From positions 682,001 through 746,000 of the forward strand of contig NZ_LSSW01000029.1 of NCBI RefSeq assembly GCF_001567565.1: 64,000 nt of DNA, in the 5' to 3' direction. This DNA is from Ectopseudomonas composti (GTDB taxonomy: Bacteria > Pseudomonadota > Gammaproteobacteria > Pseudomonadales > Pseudomonadaceae). Made by a program: the position numbers and the translations under genes. Below are positions 7,996 to 15,678 of this stretch, piece after piece (position 1 is the first letter of the stretch; the number at the start of each line of letters is the position of its first letter). The notes under the pieces were generated by a model that was given only the letters and a program-made list of their open reading frames with translations, did not search any database and was not told the DNA's origin.

Positions 7996-9126
7996 TCACT
8001 GGCACGCCTCGGTCAGGTGCCGACCGATGTCATCCAGACCGTAAACCGCATCGGCCAGGTTGGCCTTGACCACCGCCATGGGCATGCCATAGATCACGCA
8101 ACTGGCTTCATCCTGCGCCCATACCTGACTGCCCCCCTGCTTGAGCAGGCGCGCACCCTCGCGGCCATCGGCGCCCATACCGGTCAGCACCACGGCAAGA
8201 ACCTTGTCGCCGTAGGATTTGGCGGCAGAGCCAAAGGTGATATCAACGCAGGGTTTGTAGTTGAGACGCTCGTCACCGGGCAGAATCTTCACCACGCCAC
8301 GCGCGTCGACCATCATCTGCTTGCCGCCAGGCGCCAGCAGCGCGAGCCCGGGACGCAGGACATCGCCGTCCTCGGCCTCCTTGACCTGAATGCGGCACAG
8401 CTTGTCCAGGCGCTCGGCGAAGGCCTTGGTAAACGCGGCGGGCATATGCTGGATCAGCACCAGTGGCGCCGGGAAATTGCCCGGCAACTGAGTCAACACG
8501 CGCTGCAGCGCCACCGGACCGCCCGTGGAGGTGCCGATGGCCACCAACTTGTAGGCCTTGCGCTTGGGCGCTGACGATACAGGAGCTGCGCCACCGGCCG
8601 AGACCGCCGGACGTGCAGCAGCGGTGGGCGCCGGAGCAACCGGCCGCGTCGAAACGGCTGGACGACTAGTCGGCGCCGCACTCGGGCTGGCTGCGGTCGG
8701 CGCCACTGCAGCGGAGCTGAAACGACGATTGCTGCGGGCGATGCTGTGGACCTTCTCGCACAGCATCTGCTTGACCTTCTCGGGATTGCGCGAGATGTCT
8801 TCGAAGTTCTTCGGCAGGAAATCCACCGCACCGGCATCCAGCGCATCGAGCGTAACGCGGGCACCTTCATGGGTGAGCGAGGAGAACATCAAGACCGGAG
8901 TCGGGCAACGCTGCATGATGTTTCGTACTGCGGTGATGCCGTCCATCATCGGCATCTCGTAATCCATGGTGATCACGTCTGGCTTGAGTGCCAGCGCCTG
9001 ATCGATGGCCTCGCGCCCGTTGGTGGCCGTGCCCACGACCTGAATGCTGGGGTCAGCAGACAGAATTTCCGAAACGCGCCGGCGGAAGAAACCGGAGTCG
9101 TCCACCACCAGAACCTTAACAGCCAT
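7996..9126 (-). CDS. cheB: Protein-glutamate methylesterase/deamidase CheB
   Basis: Removes methyl groups from chemoreceptors during adaptation. The 376-residue product has a receiver domain (1-125) with acidic pocket Asp9/Asp10 and phosphorylation site Asp55. A long Ala/Pro linker follows (about 137-190). The methylesterase domain has the catalytic triad Ser200 in GTSTGG, His227 in QHMP and Asp320 in GMGADG. The ATG at 9126 is preceded by AGGAG seven bases upstream; a frame extension to 9153 lacks support. A CheR gene is not in the window. Confidence 0.96.
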   Translation of the reverse strand: MAVKVLVVDDSGFFRRRVSEILSADPSIQVVGTATNGREAIDQALALKPDVITMDYEMPMMDGITAVRNIMQRCPTPVLMFSSLTHEGARVTLDALDAGAVDFLPKNFEDISRNPEKVKQMLCEKVHSIARSNRRFSSAAVAPTAASPSAAPTSRPAVSTRPVAPAPTAAARPAVSAGGAAPVSSAPKRKAYKLVAIGTSTGGPVALQRVLTQLPGNFPAPLVLIQHMPAAFTKAFAERLDKLCRIQVKEAEDGDVLRPGLALLAPGGKQMMVDARGVVKILPGDERLNYKPCVDITFGSAAKSYGDKVLAVVLTGMGADGREGARLLKQGGSQVWAQDEASCVIYGMPMAVVKANLADAVYGLDDIGRHLTEACQ

Positions 9127-9171
9127 ACACTCTCCTAGACGGCGCGAAGCCATGGCCCGCGCCGCAAAACA

Positions 9172-11397
9172 TCAGAAACGTCGAGCGTAGCGCTTGAGCA
9201 TGCTCGGTACGTCGAGAATCAACGCGATGCGTCCGTCGCCGGTGATCGTGGCGCCAGACATTCCGGGCGTGCCTTGCAGCATCTTGCCCAGTGGCTTGAT
9301 TACCACTTCTTCCTGCCCGACCAATTGATCGACGACAAAACCGATGCGTTGGCTGCCAACGGTGAGAATCACCACGTGACCTTCGCGCTGCCCTTCGTGG
9401 AAGGCCTGCGGCACCAGCCAGCGCTTGAGATAGAACAGCGGCAACGCCTTGTCGCGCACGATCACCACCTCCTGACCGTCGACCACGTTGGTGCGCGACA
9501 GATCTAGGTGGAAGATCTCGTTGACGTTGACCAGCGGGAAGGCGAAGGCCTGATTTTCCAGCATCACCATCAGCGTCGGCATGATCGCCAGGGTCAGCGG
9601 CACCTTGATGATGATCTTCGAACCCTGGCCCTTCTGCGAGAACACGTTCACCGTGCCGTTGAGCTGGGTGATCTTGGTCTTGACCACGTCCATGCCCACG
9701 CCACGGCCGGACACGTCGGAAATCTCGGTCTTGGTCGAGAAACCCGGGGCGAAGATCAGGTTGTAGCATTCGAACTCGTTGAGACGATCGGCTGCGTCCT
9801 TGTCCAGCAGGCCTTTCTCCACCGCCTTGGCTCGCAGCACGTCGGCATCCATACCTTTGCCGTCATCGGTAATCGACAACAGGATATGGTCGCCTTCCTG
9901 CTCGGCGGACAGCACCACGCGGCCTGCGCGGGCCTTGCCAGCCTTCTCGCGTTCTTCGGGGGTTTCCACGCCGTGGTCGACGGCGTTGCGCACCAAGTGC
10001 ACTAGCGGGTCGGCCAGCGCCTCGACTAGGTTCTTGTCGAGATCGGTCTCCTCGCCCACCAGCTCGAGGTTGATTTCCTTCTTCAGGTTACGCGCCAGAT
10101 CGCGGACCAGGCGCGGGAAGCGGCCGAAGACCTTCTTGATCGGCTGCATGCGGGTCTTCATCACCGAGGTCTGCAGATCCGCCGTGACCACATCGAGGTT
10201 CGACACCGCCTTGGACATGGCTTCGTCGCCGCTATTGAGCCCCAGGCGCACCAGACGGTTACGCACCAGCACCAGCTCGCCGACCATGTTCATGATTTCG
10301 TCGAGACGTGCGGTATCGACCCGTACGGTGGTTTCCGCTTCGCTCGCGGCAGGTGCCTTGTCAGCGGCCGGAGCCGCAGCGGCAGGAGCACGGGCAGGCG
10401 CAGGTGCGGGCTCAGACTTGGCTGCAGCAGGCTTGGCTGCCGGCGCAGCGGCCTTGGGTGTGGCAAGCGGTTTTTCAGCGGCTGCAGGCGCAGGCGTCGG
10501 CTCGCTGGGCGGCACGAACTTGCCCTTGCCGTGCAACTGATCGAGCAAGGATTCGAATTCGTCGTCGGTGATCTCGTCGCCGGCCGGAGCTGGCGCGGCG
10601 GCAACAGCAGCGACCGGCGCTGCCGCTTCGGCCGCAGCGGAGAACTGACCTTTGCCATGCAACTGGTCGAGCAGCGCTTCGAACTCGTCGTCGGTGATGT
10701 CATCGCCTGCCGGCGCGGCTGCCGGAGCCGAGGCCACTGGCGCAGCGACAGGGGGCTCGACCGTGCCGGCGAACTGCCCCTTGCCATGTAGCTGATCGAG
10801 CAGCGATTCGAACTCGTCGTCGGTGATCTCGTCGCCACCAGCACTGGGTTCAGGGCTCGCATTGGTCGCCGGGGCCTCACCCAGCGCGTCGAGCAGTTGC
10901 TCGAATTCGCTATCGGTGATGTCGCCAGACGCGACAGGCGCGGCAACGGACGCGGGCTCTGGTTCCGGCTCGGCCTGCTGCACCGGCGCAGGCGCCGGCT
11001 CGGCACCTGCCGGTTCAGCCAGGCGCGCCAGTGCGGCCAGCAGCTCCGGCGTGGCAGGCGTCGGCTCGCGGCGCTCACGCACCTCGCCGAACATGCCATT
11101 GACAGCATCAAGAGCCTCGAGCACCACATCCATCAGTTCCGAGTCGACGCGACGCTCACCCTTGCGCAGGATGTCGAAGACGTTTTCGGCGATATGGCAG
11201 CATTCAACCAGCTCGTTGAGCTGGAGGAAACCCGCTCCGCCCTTCACGGTATGGAAACCGCGGAAGATGGCGTTGAGCAGGTTCATGTCATCCGGTCGGC
11301 TTTCCAGCTCGACTAATTGTTCGGACAACTGTTCGAGAATCTCGCCGGCCTCTACCAGAAAATCCTGGAGGATCTCTTCATCGGCGCCGAAGCTCAT
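9172..11397 (-). CDS. cheA: Chemotaxis histidine kinase CheA
   Basis: Central kinase of the chemotaxis array, passing phosphate to CheY and CheB. The 741-residue protein has an N-terminal HPt domain with His49 in FHTVKGG, dimerization (about 355-420), HATPase (about 420-595; N-box LVRNAVDHG, DDGKGMD, GRGVGMD) and CheW-like regulatory domain (600-741). Between HPt and the dimerization domain, residues 108-355 are Ala/Pro-rich. I cannot see a classical CheY-binding P2 domain there. Instead there are four copies of an acidic motif, listed as a separate feature. The gene lies between cheZ and cheB. Confidence 0.96.
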   Translation of the reverse strand: MSFGADEEILQDFLVEAGEILEQLSEQLVELESRPDDMNLLNAIFRGFHTVKGGAGFLQLNELVECCHIAENVFDILRKGERRVDSELMDVVLEALDAVNGMFGEVRERREPTPATPELLAALARLAEPAGAEPAPAPVQQAEPEPEPASVAAPVASGDITDSEFEQLLDALGEAPATNASPEPSAGGDEITDDEFESLLDQLHGKGQFAGTVEPPVAAPVASAPAAAPAGDDITDDEFEALLDQLHGKGQFSAAAEAAAPVAAVAAAPAPAGDEITDDEFESLLDQLHGKGKFVPPSEPTPAPAAAEKPLATPKAAAPAAKPAAAKSEPAPAPARAPAAAAPAADKAPAASEAETTVRVDTARLDEIMNMVGELVLVRNRLVRLGLNSGDEAMSKAVSNLDVVTADLQTSVMKTRMQPIKKVFGRFPRLVRDLARNLKKEINLELVGEETDLDKNLVEALADPLVHLVRNAVDHGVETPEEREKAGKARAGRVVLSAEQEGDHILLSITDDGKGMDADVLRAKAVEKGLLDKDAADRLNEFECYNLIFAPGFSTKTEISDVSGRGVGMDVVKTKITQLNGTVNVFSQKGQGSKIIIKVPLTLAIMPTLMVMLENQAFAFPLVNVNEIFHLDLSRTNVVDGQEVVIVRDKALPLFYLKRWLVPQAFHEGQREGHVVILTVGSQRIGFVVDQLVGQEEVVIKPLGKMLQGTPGMSGATITGDGRIALILDVPSMLKRYARRF
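10516..10926 (-). repeat. Fourfold acidic repeat in the CheA linker
   Basis: Residues 189-209, 232-252 and 274-294 of CheA carry near-identical units of the form D-ITDDEFE-LLDQLHGKG-F. Residues 159-174 carry a shorter, diverged unit (ITDSEFEQLLDALGE). Units are joined by Ala/Pro-rich linkers of 22-25 residues. The bases are also well conserved between copies, which suggests recent duplication or conversion. Known work on Vibrio CheA describes a linker region that binds ParP. These units are good candidates for that role here, which is inference. Confidence 0.85.
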
Positions 11398-11409
11398 ATT
11401 GTGTGCTCC

Positions 11410-12198
11410 TTAGAACCCTAGGCTGGACAGCAGGTCATCTACATCGTCCTGGCTGGAGGCGACGTCATCACGCTTATCGGCATGAATCTGCGGACCTTCA
11501 CCCCGCGATGGCTCTTTTAATTTTTCCTGTTCGGTGCGCAGCTCTTCGTGATCGTGCTGAATACCGGCAAAACGGTCGACCTGGCTGGCCATGAGCATCA
11601 GCTTGAGCAGGTTGCTTTCCACTTCGGTCACCAGTTGGGTGACACGCTTGATCACCTGACCGGTAAGGTCCTGGTAATCCTGCGCCAGCAGAATGTCGTT
11701 GAGGTGGCCGGACAGCTTGGCGCCATCTCGTTCGCTACGGGCGAGAAACAGCTCGACGCGCTTGGCCAGTTCACGGAAACCATCGGCACCGATTTCACGG
11801 CGCATGAAGCGACCCCATTCGACGCCCAGGCTCTGCGCCTCGTCGCTCAGGTCATTGACCAGCGGCGCGCTCTGCTCGACCAGATCCATGGTCCGGTTGG
11901 CAGCCTTCTCGGTCATGGTTACGACGTAGTTGAGGCGCTCGGTCGCGTCGGCGATCTGCGACAGCTCCTGAGCATGCGGCATGCGCGGGTCGAGCTGAAA
12001 ATTGACAATAGCGTTGTGCAGCTCACGGGTCAGTTTGCCGACCTCATGATAAAGACCTCGATCACGAACCTTGTTGAGCTCGTTGATCAGTTGCACCGCG
12101 TTGCCGAAGTTACCTTTTTCGAGGCTATCAACCAGCTCACGGGCATTGGTTTTCAGGGACGACTCAAGATCGCCCATCGTGGAATCATCGTGTTCCAT
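11410..12198 (-). CDS. cheZ: CheY-P phosphatase CheZ
   Basis: Speeds dephosphorylation of CheY-P. The 262-residue, mostly helical protein has the catalytic segment AQDYQDLTGQ with Gln176 and the C-terminal CheY-binding peptide (DDVDDLLSSLGF at the very end). Length is slightly above the enterobacterial form, as usual in Pseudomonas. It lies between cheY (19 bases upstream) and cheA (12 bases downstream). Confidence 0.95.
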   Translation of the reverse strand: MEHDDSTMGDLESSLKTNARELVDSLEKGNFGNAVQLINELNKVRDRGLYHEVGKLTRELHNAIVNFQLDPRMPHAQELSQIADATERLNYVVTMTEKAANRTMDLVEQSAPLVNDLSDEAQSLGVEWGRFMRREIGADGFRELAKRVELFLARSERDGAKLSGHLNDILLAQDYQDLTGQVIKRVTQLVTEVESNLLKLMLMASQVDRFAGIQHDHEELRTEQEKLKEPSRGEGPQIHADKRDDVASSQDDVDDLLSSLGF

Positions 12199-12217
12199 AG
12201 CACCCTCGCGGCTGACA

Positions 12218-12592
12218 TCAGCCGTTGACCCGCTCGAAGATCTTCTCGATCTTTTCCTTCAGCACCTGGGCAGTGAAGGGTTTGACCACATAACCATTCA
12301 CGCCGGCCTGAGCCGCCTCGATGATCTGATCGCGCTTGGCTTCAGCGGTCACCATCAGCACTGGCAGGTGCTTGAGGCGCTCATCGGCACGCACGGCACG
12401 CAGCAGGTCGATACCGGTCATGCCCGGCATGTTCCAGTCGGTCACCAGAAAGTCGAAGCTGCCGCTCTGCAGCATCGGCAGCGCCGAGGTGCCGTCATCG
12501 GCTTCCGCGGTGTTGGTGAAACCCAAATCCCGCAAGAGGTTCTTGATGATCCGTCGCATCGTCGAGAAATCGTCAACGATGAGGATTTTCAT
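12218..12592 (-). CDS. cheY: Chemotaxis response regulator CheY
   Basis: A single receiver domain of 124 residues that binds FliM when phosphorylated and reverses motor rotation. Asp7/Asp8, phosphorylation site Asp52 in TDWNMPG, the Thr in VTAEAK and the Lys in VVKPF are all present. The sequence is the pseudomonad flagellar CheY. The family start is ATG 12592 (MKILIVDD). The best ribosome site, GGAGG, lies 17 bases upstream and is better spaced for an in-frame TTG at 12604, so the true N-terminus may be four residues longer. Confidence 0.96.
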   Translation of the reverse strand: MKILIVDDFSTMRRIIKNLLRDLGFTNTAEADDGTSALPMLQSGSFDFLVTDWNMPGMTGIDLLRAVRADERLKHLPVLMVTAEAKRDQIIEAAQAGVNGYVVKPFTAQVLKEKIEKIFERVNG

Positions 12593-12691
12593 GTTCTTGT
12601 CCAAGTCGACCTCCGTACAGTCCCAAACGTATTGCGCTTGCAACTACGTCCTTTAATCGTGAAACCGCTTCCGCCTGCGAGTACGTCGCCT

Positions 12692-13438
12692 TCAGCCAGC
12701 GCGCCATTCGCTCAACCGTGAACGCAGACGCGCTGCGCATTGGCTGTGCAACTGGCTCACACGTGACTCGCTAACCCCCAGCACTTCACCGATTTCTTTC
12801 AAGTTCAGTTCTTCATCGTAATACAGCGCCAGCACGAGGCGTTCACGCTCCGGCAAACCGGCAATGGCATTGGCCAAAGCCGTCTGGAAACGTTCGTCTT
12901 CGAGGTCCCGCGAAGGTTCGAGGTGGGTGTGCCCGGCGTCTTCGTGCAACCCGCCGTGCTCGCCGTCCTGCACCAGGTCGTCGAAGCTGAACAGGCGGCT
13001 GCCCAAAGTGTCGCCAAGAATGCCGTAGTAATCCTCCAGACTCAATTGGAGTTCGGCCGCAACCTCGTGATCTTTAGCGTCACGTCCGGTTCTCGCCTCT
13101 ACGGCGCGAATCGCATCGCTGACCATCCGGCTGTTGCGGTGTACCGAACGAGGCGCCCAGTCACCCTTGCGCACCTCGTCGAGCATGGAGCCGCGAATGC
13201 GAATACCGGCGAACGTTTCAAAGCTGGCACCCTTGCTGGAGTCGTATTTGCGCGAGGCTTCGAGCAGGCCGATCATGCCGGCCTGAATCAGGTCGTCGAC
13301 CTGCACGCTGGCCGGCAAGCGGGCCAGCAGGTGGTAGGCGATACGCTTGACCAGAGGCGCGTAGCGCTCGATCAGCTGATGCTGGGAATCCTGCGCCTGA
13401 GCCTTGTTGTACATACGAAGTCCAGAGGCTGCTGTCAT
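12692..13438 (-). CDS. fliA: Flagellar sigma factor FliA (sigma-28)
   Basis: RNA polymerase sigma factor for late flagellar genes such as fliC. The 248-residue protein has region 2 (YAPLVKRIAYHLLARLP, the DLIQAGMIGLLEA segment, GIRIRGSMLDEVR), region 3 and region 4 with the helix-turn-helix LKEIGEVLGVSESRVSQLHS. Its ATG overlaps the fleN stop in an ATGA arrangement. The anti-sigma factor FlgM is not in the window. Candidate target sites are seen before fliC, fliS, parP and the plus-strand fliK-like gene. Confidence 0.97.
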   Translation of the reverse strand: MTAASGLRMYNKAQAQDSQHQLIERYAPLVKRIAYHLLARLPASVQVDDLIQAGMIGLLEASRKYDSSKGASFETFAGIRIRGSMLDEVRKGDWAPRSVHRNSRMVSDAIRAVEARTGRDAKDHEVAAELQLSLEDYYGILGDTLGSRLFSFDDLVQDGEHGGLHEDAGHTHLEPSRDLEDERFQTALANAIAGLPERERLVLALYYDEELNLKEIGEVLGVSESRVSQLHSQCAARLRSRLSEWRAG

Positions 13439-14265
13439 ACGGCCGAGTCTGCAGTCGGTTGCTGCACCAGACGCTCGACGAAAAACTCCAGATGGCCACG
13501 GGGATTGGCCGGCAGCGGCCAGGTGTCAACCTTCTGAGCTATCGCCTTGAACGCCAGAGCGCACTTGGAGCGAGGGAAGGCTTCATACACAGCACGCTGC
13601 TTCTGTACGGCTTTGCGCACGCACTCGTCATAGGGCACGGCACCGACATACTGCAGAGCAACATCGAGGAAGCGATCCGTCACCTTGGTCAGCTTAGCAA
13701 AGAGATTGCGACCTTCCTGCGGACTGTGGGCCATGTTGGCCAACACGCGAAAGCGACTGATGCCGTGATCACGGTTGAGCAGCTTGATCAGTGCGTAGGC
13801 GTCGGTGATCGAAGTGGGCTCGTCGCACACCACCACGAGGATTTCCTGCGCGGCGCGAACGAAGCTCACTACCGCGTCGCCGATACCAGCCGCAGTATCG
13901 ATCACCAGCACGTCGAGATTCTCGCTGATATCGCTGAACGCCTGGATCAAGCCGGCGTGCTGCATTGGCGTCAGGCTGACCATACTCTGCGTACCGGACG
14001 CTGCCGGCACGATGCGGACACCGCCCGGCCCTTGCAGCAGCACGTCACGCAGATCGCACTCGCCGGCGATCACATCGGCCAGCGTGCGCTTGGGCGTCAA
14101 CCCCAACAGAACGTCGACGTTGGCCAGACCAAGGTCGGCGTCCATCAGCATTACCCGGCGACCGAGATCGGCCAGGGCCATGGACAGATTGACCGACACG
14201 TTGGTCTTACCGACGCCACCCTTGCCGCCAGTCACCGCAATCACCTGTACGGGATGCATACCCAT
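13435..14265 (-). CDS. fleN: Flagellar number regulator FleN (FlhG, MinD-like ATPase)
   Basis: A 276-residue MinD/ParA-type ATPase with deviant Walker A GGKGGVGKTN at residues 13-22, the LMDADLGLANVD segment and VLVIDTAAGIGD. In P. aeruginosa FleN binds FleQ and reduces its activity, which keeps one flagellum per cell. It is placed between flhF and fliA, the normal order, and overlaps fliA by four bases. A predicted membrane-targeting helix at the C-terminus is not obvious. Confidence 0.96.
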   Translation of the reverse strand: MGMHPVQVIAVTGGKGGVGKTNVSVNLSMALADLGRRVMLMDADLGLANVDVLLGLTPKRTLADVIAGECDLRDVLLQGPGGVRIVPAASGTQSMVSLTPMQHAGLIQAFSDISENLDVLVIDTAAGIGDAVVSFVRAAQEILVVVCDEPTSITDAYALIKLLNRDHGISRFRVLANMAHSPQEGRNLFAKLTKVTDRFLDVALQYVGAVPYDECVRKAVQKQRAVYEAFPRSKCALAFKAIAQKVDTWPLPANPRGHLEFFVERLVQQPTADSAV

Positions 14266-14356
14266 GTTCTCTTTACACCTTGTCTAACTTCGACTTGGCC
14301 GTCAGGCCGTTCACTCCCACACAACCTGCGCGAGAGGGTGCAACATTATCGCCGCT

Positions 14357-15667
14357 TCAGCCGGCTCGCTGCGTCGGGTTGTGATAGAGGCCGGCGAACA
14401 TCTGCGCCATGGCATCTTCACTTGGCTCCTCGGCGGCCTGCAAACCTACTGCCCGGCTCACCAGCTGATGGCTGCGCGGCACCTGCAGATTGTCCGGAAT
14501 CCGCGGTCCGTCTGTCACATAGGCTACCGGCAGTTGCTGGCCTATAGCCAGGCCTAAAACCTCGCCCAGGCTCGCGGCCTCGTCCAGTTTCGTCAGTATG
14601 CAGCCTGAAAGGCCACAACGCTTGTAACTATGGTAGGCCGCCTTGAGCACTTGGCTCTGACTTGTTGCAGCCAGTACCAGATAATTTTTTGCCTTGATGC
14701 GCGCCGAAGCCAGACTTTCCAGTTGCAGGCGCAAGGCGGGATCGTTGCCCGGCAAGCCGGCGGTATCGACCAGCACCACGCGTTTCTTGGCTAGCGGCGC
14801 CAGGGATTGCAGCAGAGACTGCCCCGGATCGACCTGGGTCACCGACACACCGAGGATACGCCCGAGGGTCTTGAGTTGCTCCTGCGCACCGATGCGGAAG
14901 CTGTCCATACTGACCAGAGCGACCTGTTGCGAGCCGTACTTAAGCACGTAGCGTGCAGCCAGCTTGGCCAGCGTGGTGGTTTTGCCCATGCCAGCCGGGC
15001 CGACCAGAGCGATGACACCGCCCTCCTCCAGTGGCTCGACCTTGGGCGTCTTGATCGCATGCGCCAGATGCGCCAGCAGCATGCGCCAGGCCTGACGCGG
15101 CTCGGCAACGCCAGCCACCTTGCTCAGCAGCGCCTGCGACAGTTCGGCGGACAAGCCCATGCGCTGCAGACGACGCCACAGATTGGCCTGTTGCGGACGG
15201 CGAGTTTGCAGTTGCCCCCAGGCGATGGAGCCCAGTTGCACCTCGATCAGCTCGCGCAGGCCGTGCAGTTCGAAACGCATGGCATCCAGCGCCCTTGGAT
15301 CGACTGCGGGCGTGGCAGGCGCTGCGGCTTCGACCGGGCGCTGCGGTTTGACCGGCGTTGCCAGCAGCTCGGGTGCCAGCAGCGATTCGTTGGCGAACAG
15401 TTGACGATCCTTGCCGCCATCCTGTTCGGCACGCGTGGTCAGCTCGGCCTGGGCGTTGGCAATACGCGCCTGGGTCTTGCGCAACTCGGCCTCCAGCGCG
15501 GGGTTCGCACGCACCGGTGCCGGCGCCTGGTAGTCCAGCGCAGCAGTCAACTCGACGCCACCGGCGACACGGCGATTGCCGATGATCGAGGCGTCAGCAC
15601 CCAACTCGTCACGCACCAGTTTCATGGCGGTCCGCATATCGGCGGCGAAGAAGCGTTTGACCTGCAT
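14357..15667 (-). CDS. flhF: Polar flagellum placement GTPase FlhF
   Basis: An SRP-type GTPase that sets the site of polar flagellum assembly. The 436-residue protein has a basic N-terminal B domain (MQVKRFFAADM), an Ala/Pro linker (45-125), an N domain and a G domain with P-loop GPAGMGKTTT at 223-232, VDTAG and TKLDEAASLG (the TKxD guanine-specificity motif). It starts 11 bases after flhA and is followed after a 91-base gap by fleN, its functional opponent. Confidence 0.96.
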   Translation of the reverse strand: MQVKRFFAADMRTAMKLVRDELGADASIIGNRRVAGGVELTAALDYQAPAPVRANPALEAELRKTQARIANAQAELTTRAEQDGGKDRQLFANESLLAPELLATPVKPQRPVEAAAPATPAVDPRALDAMRFELHGLRELIEVQLGSIAWGQLQTRRPQQANLWRRLQRMGLSAELSQALLSKVAGVAEPRQAWRMLLAHLAHAIKTPKVEPLEEGGVIALVGPAGMGKTTTLAKLAARYVLKYGSQQVALVSMDSFRIGAQEQLKTLGRILGVSVTQVDPGQSLLQSLAPLAKKRVVLVDTAGLPGNDPALRLQLESLASARIKAKNYLVLAATSQSQVLKAAYHSYKRCGLSGCILTKLDEAASLGEVLGLAIGQQLPVAYVTDGPRIPDNLQVPRSHQLVSRAVGLQAAEEPSEDAMAQMFAGLYHNPTQRAG

Positions 15668-15678
15668 GACCCTTTACC

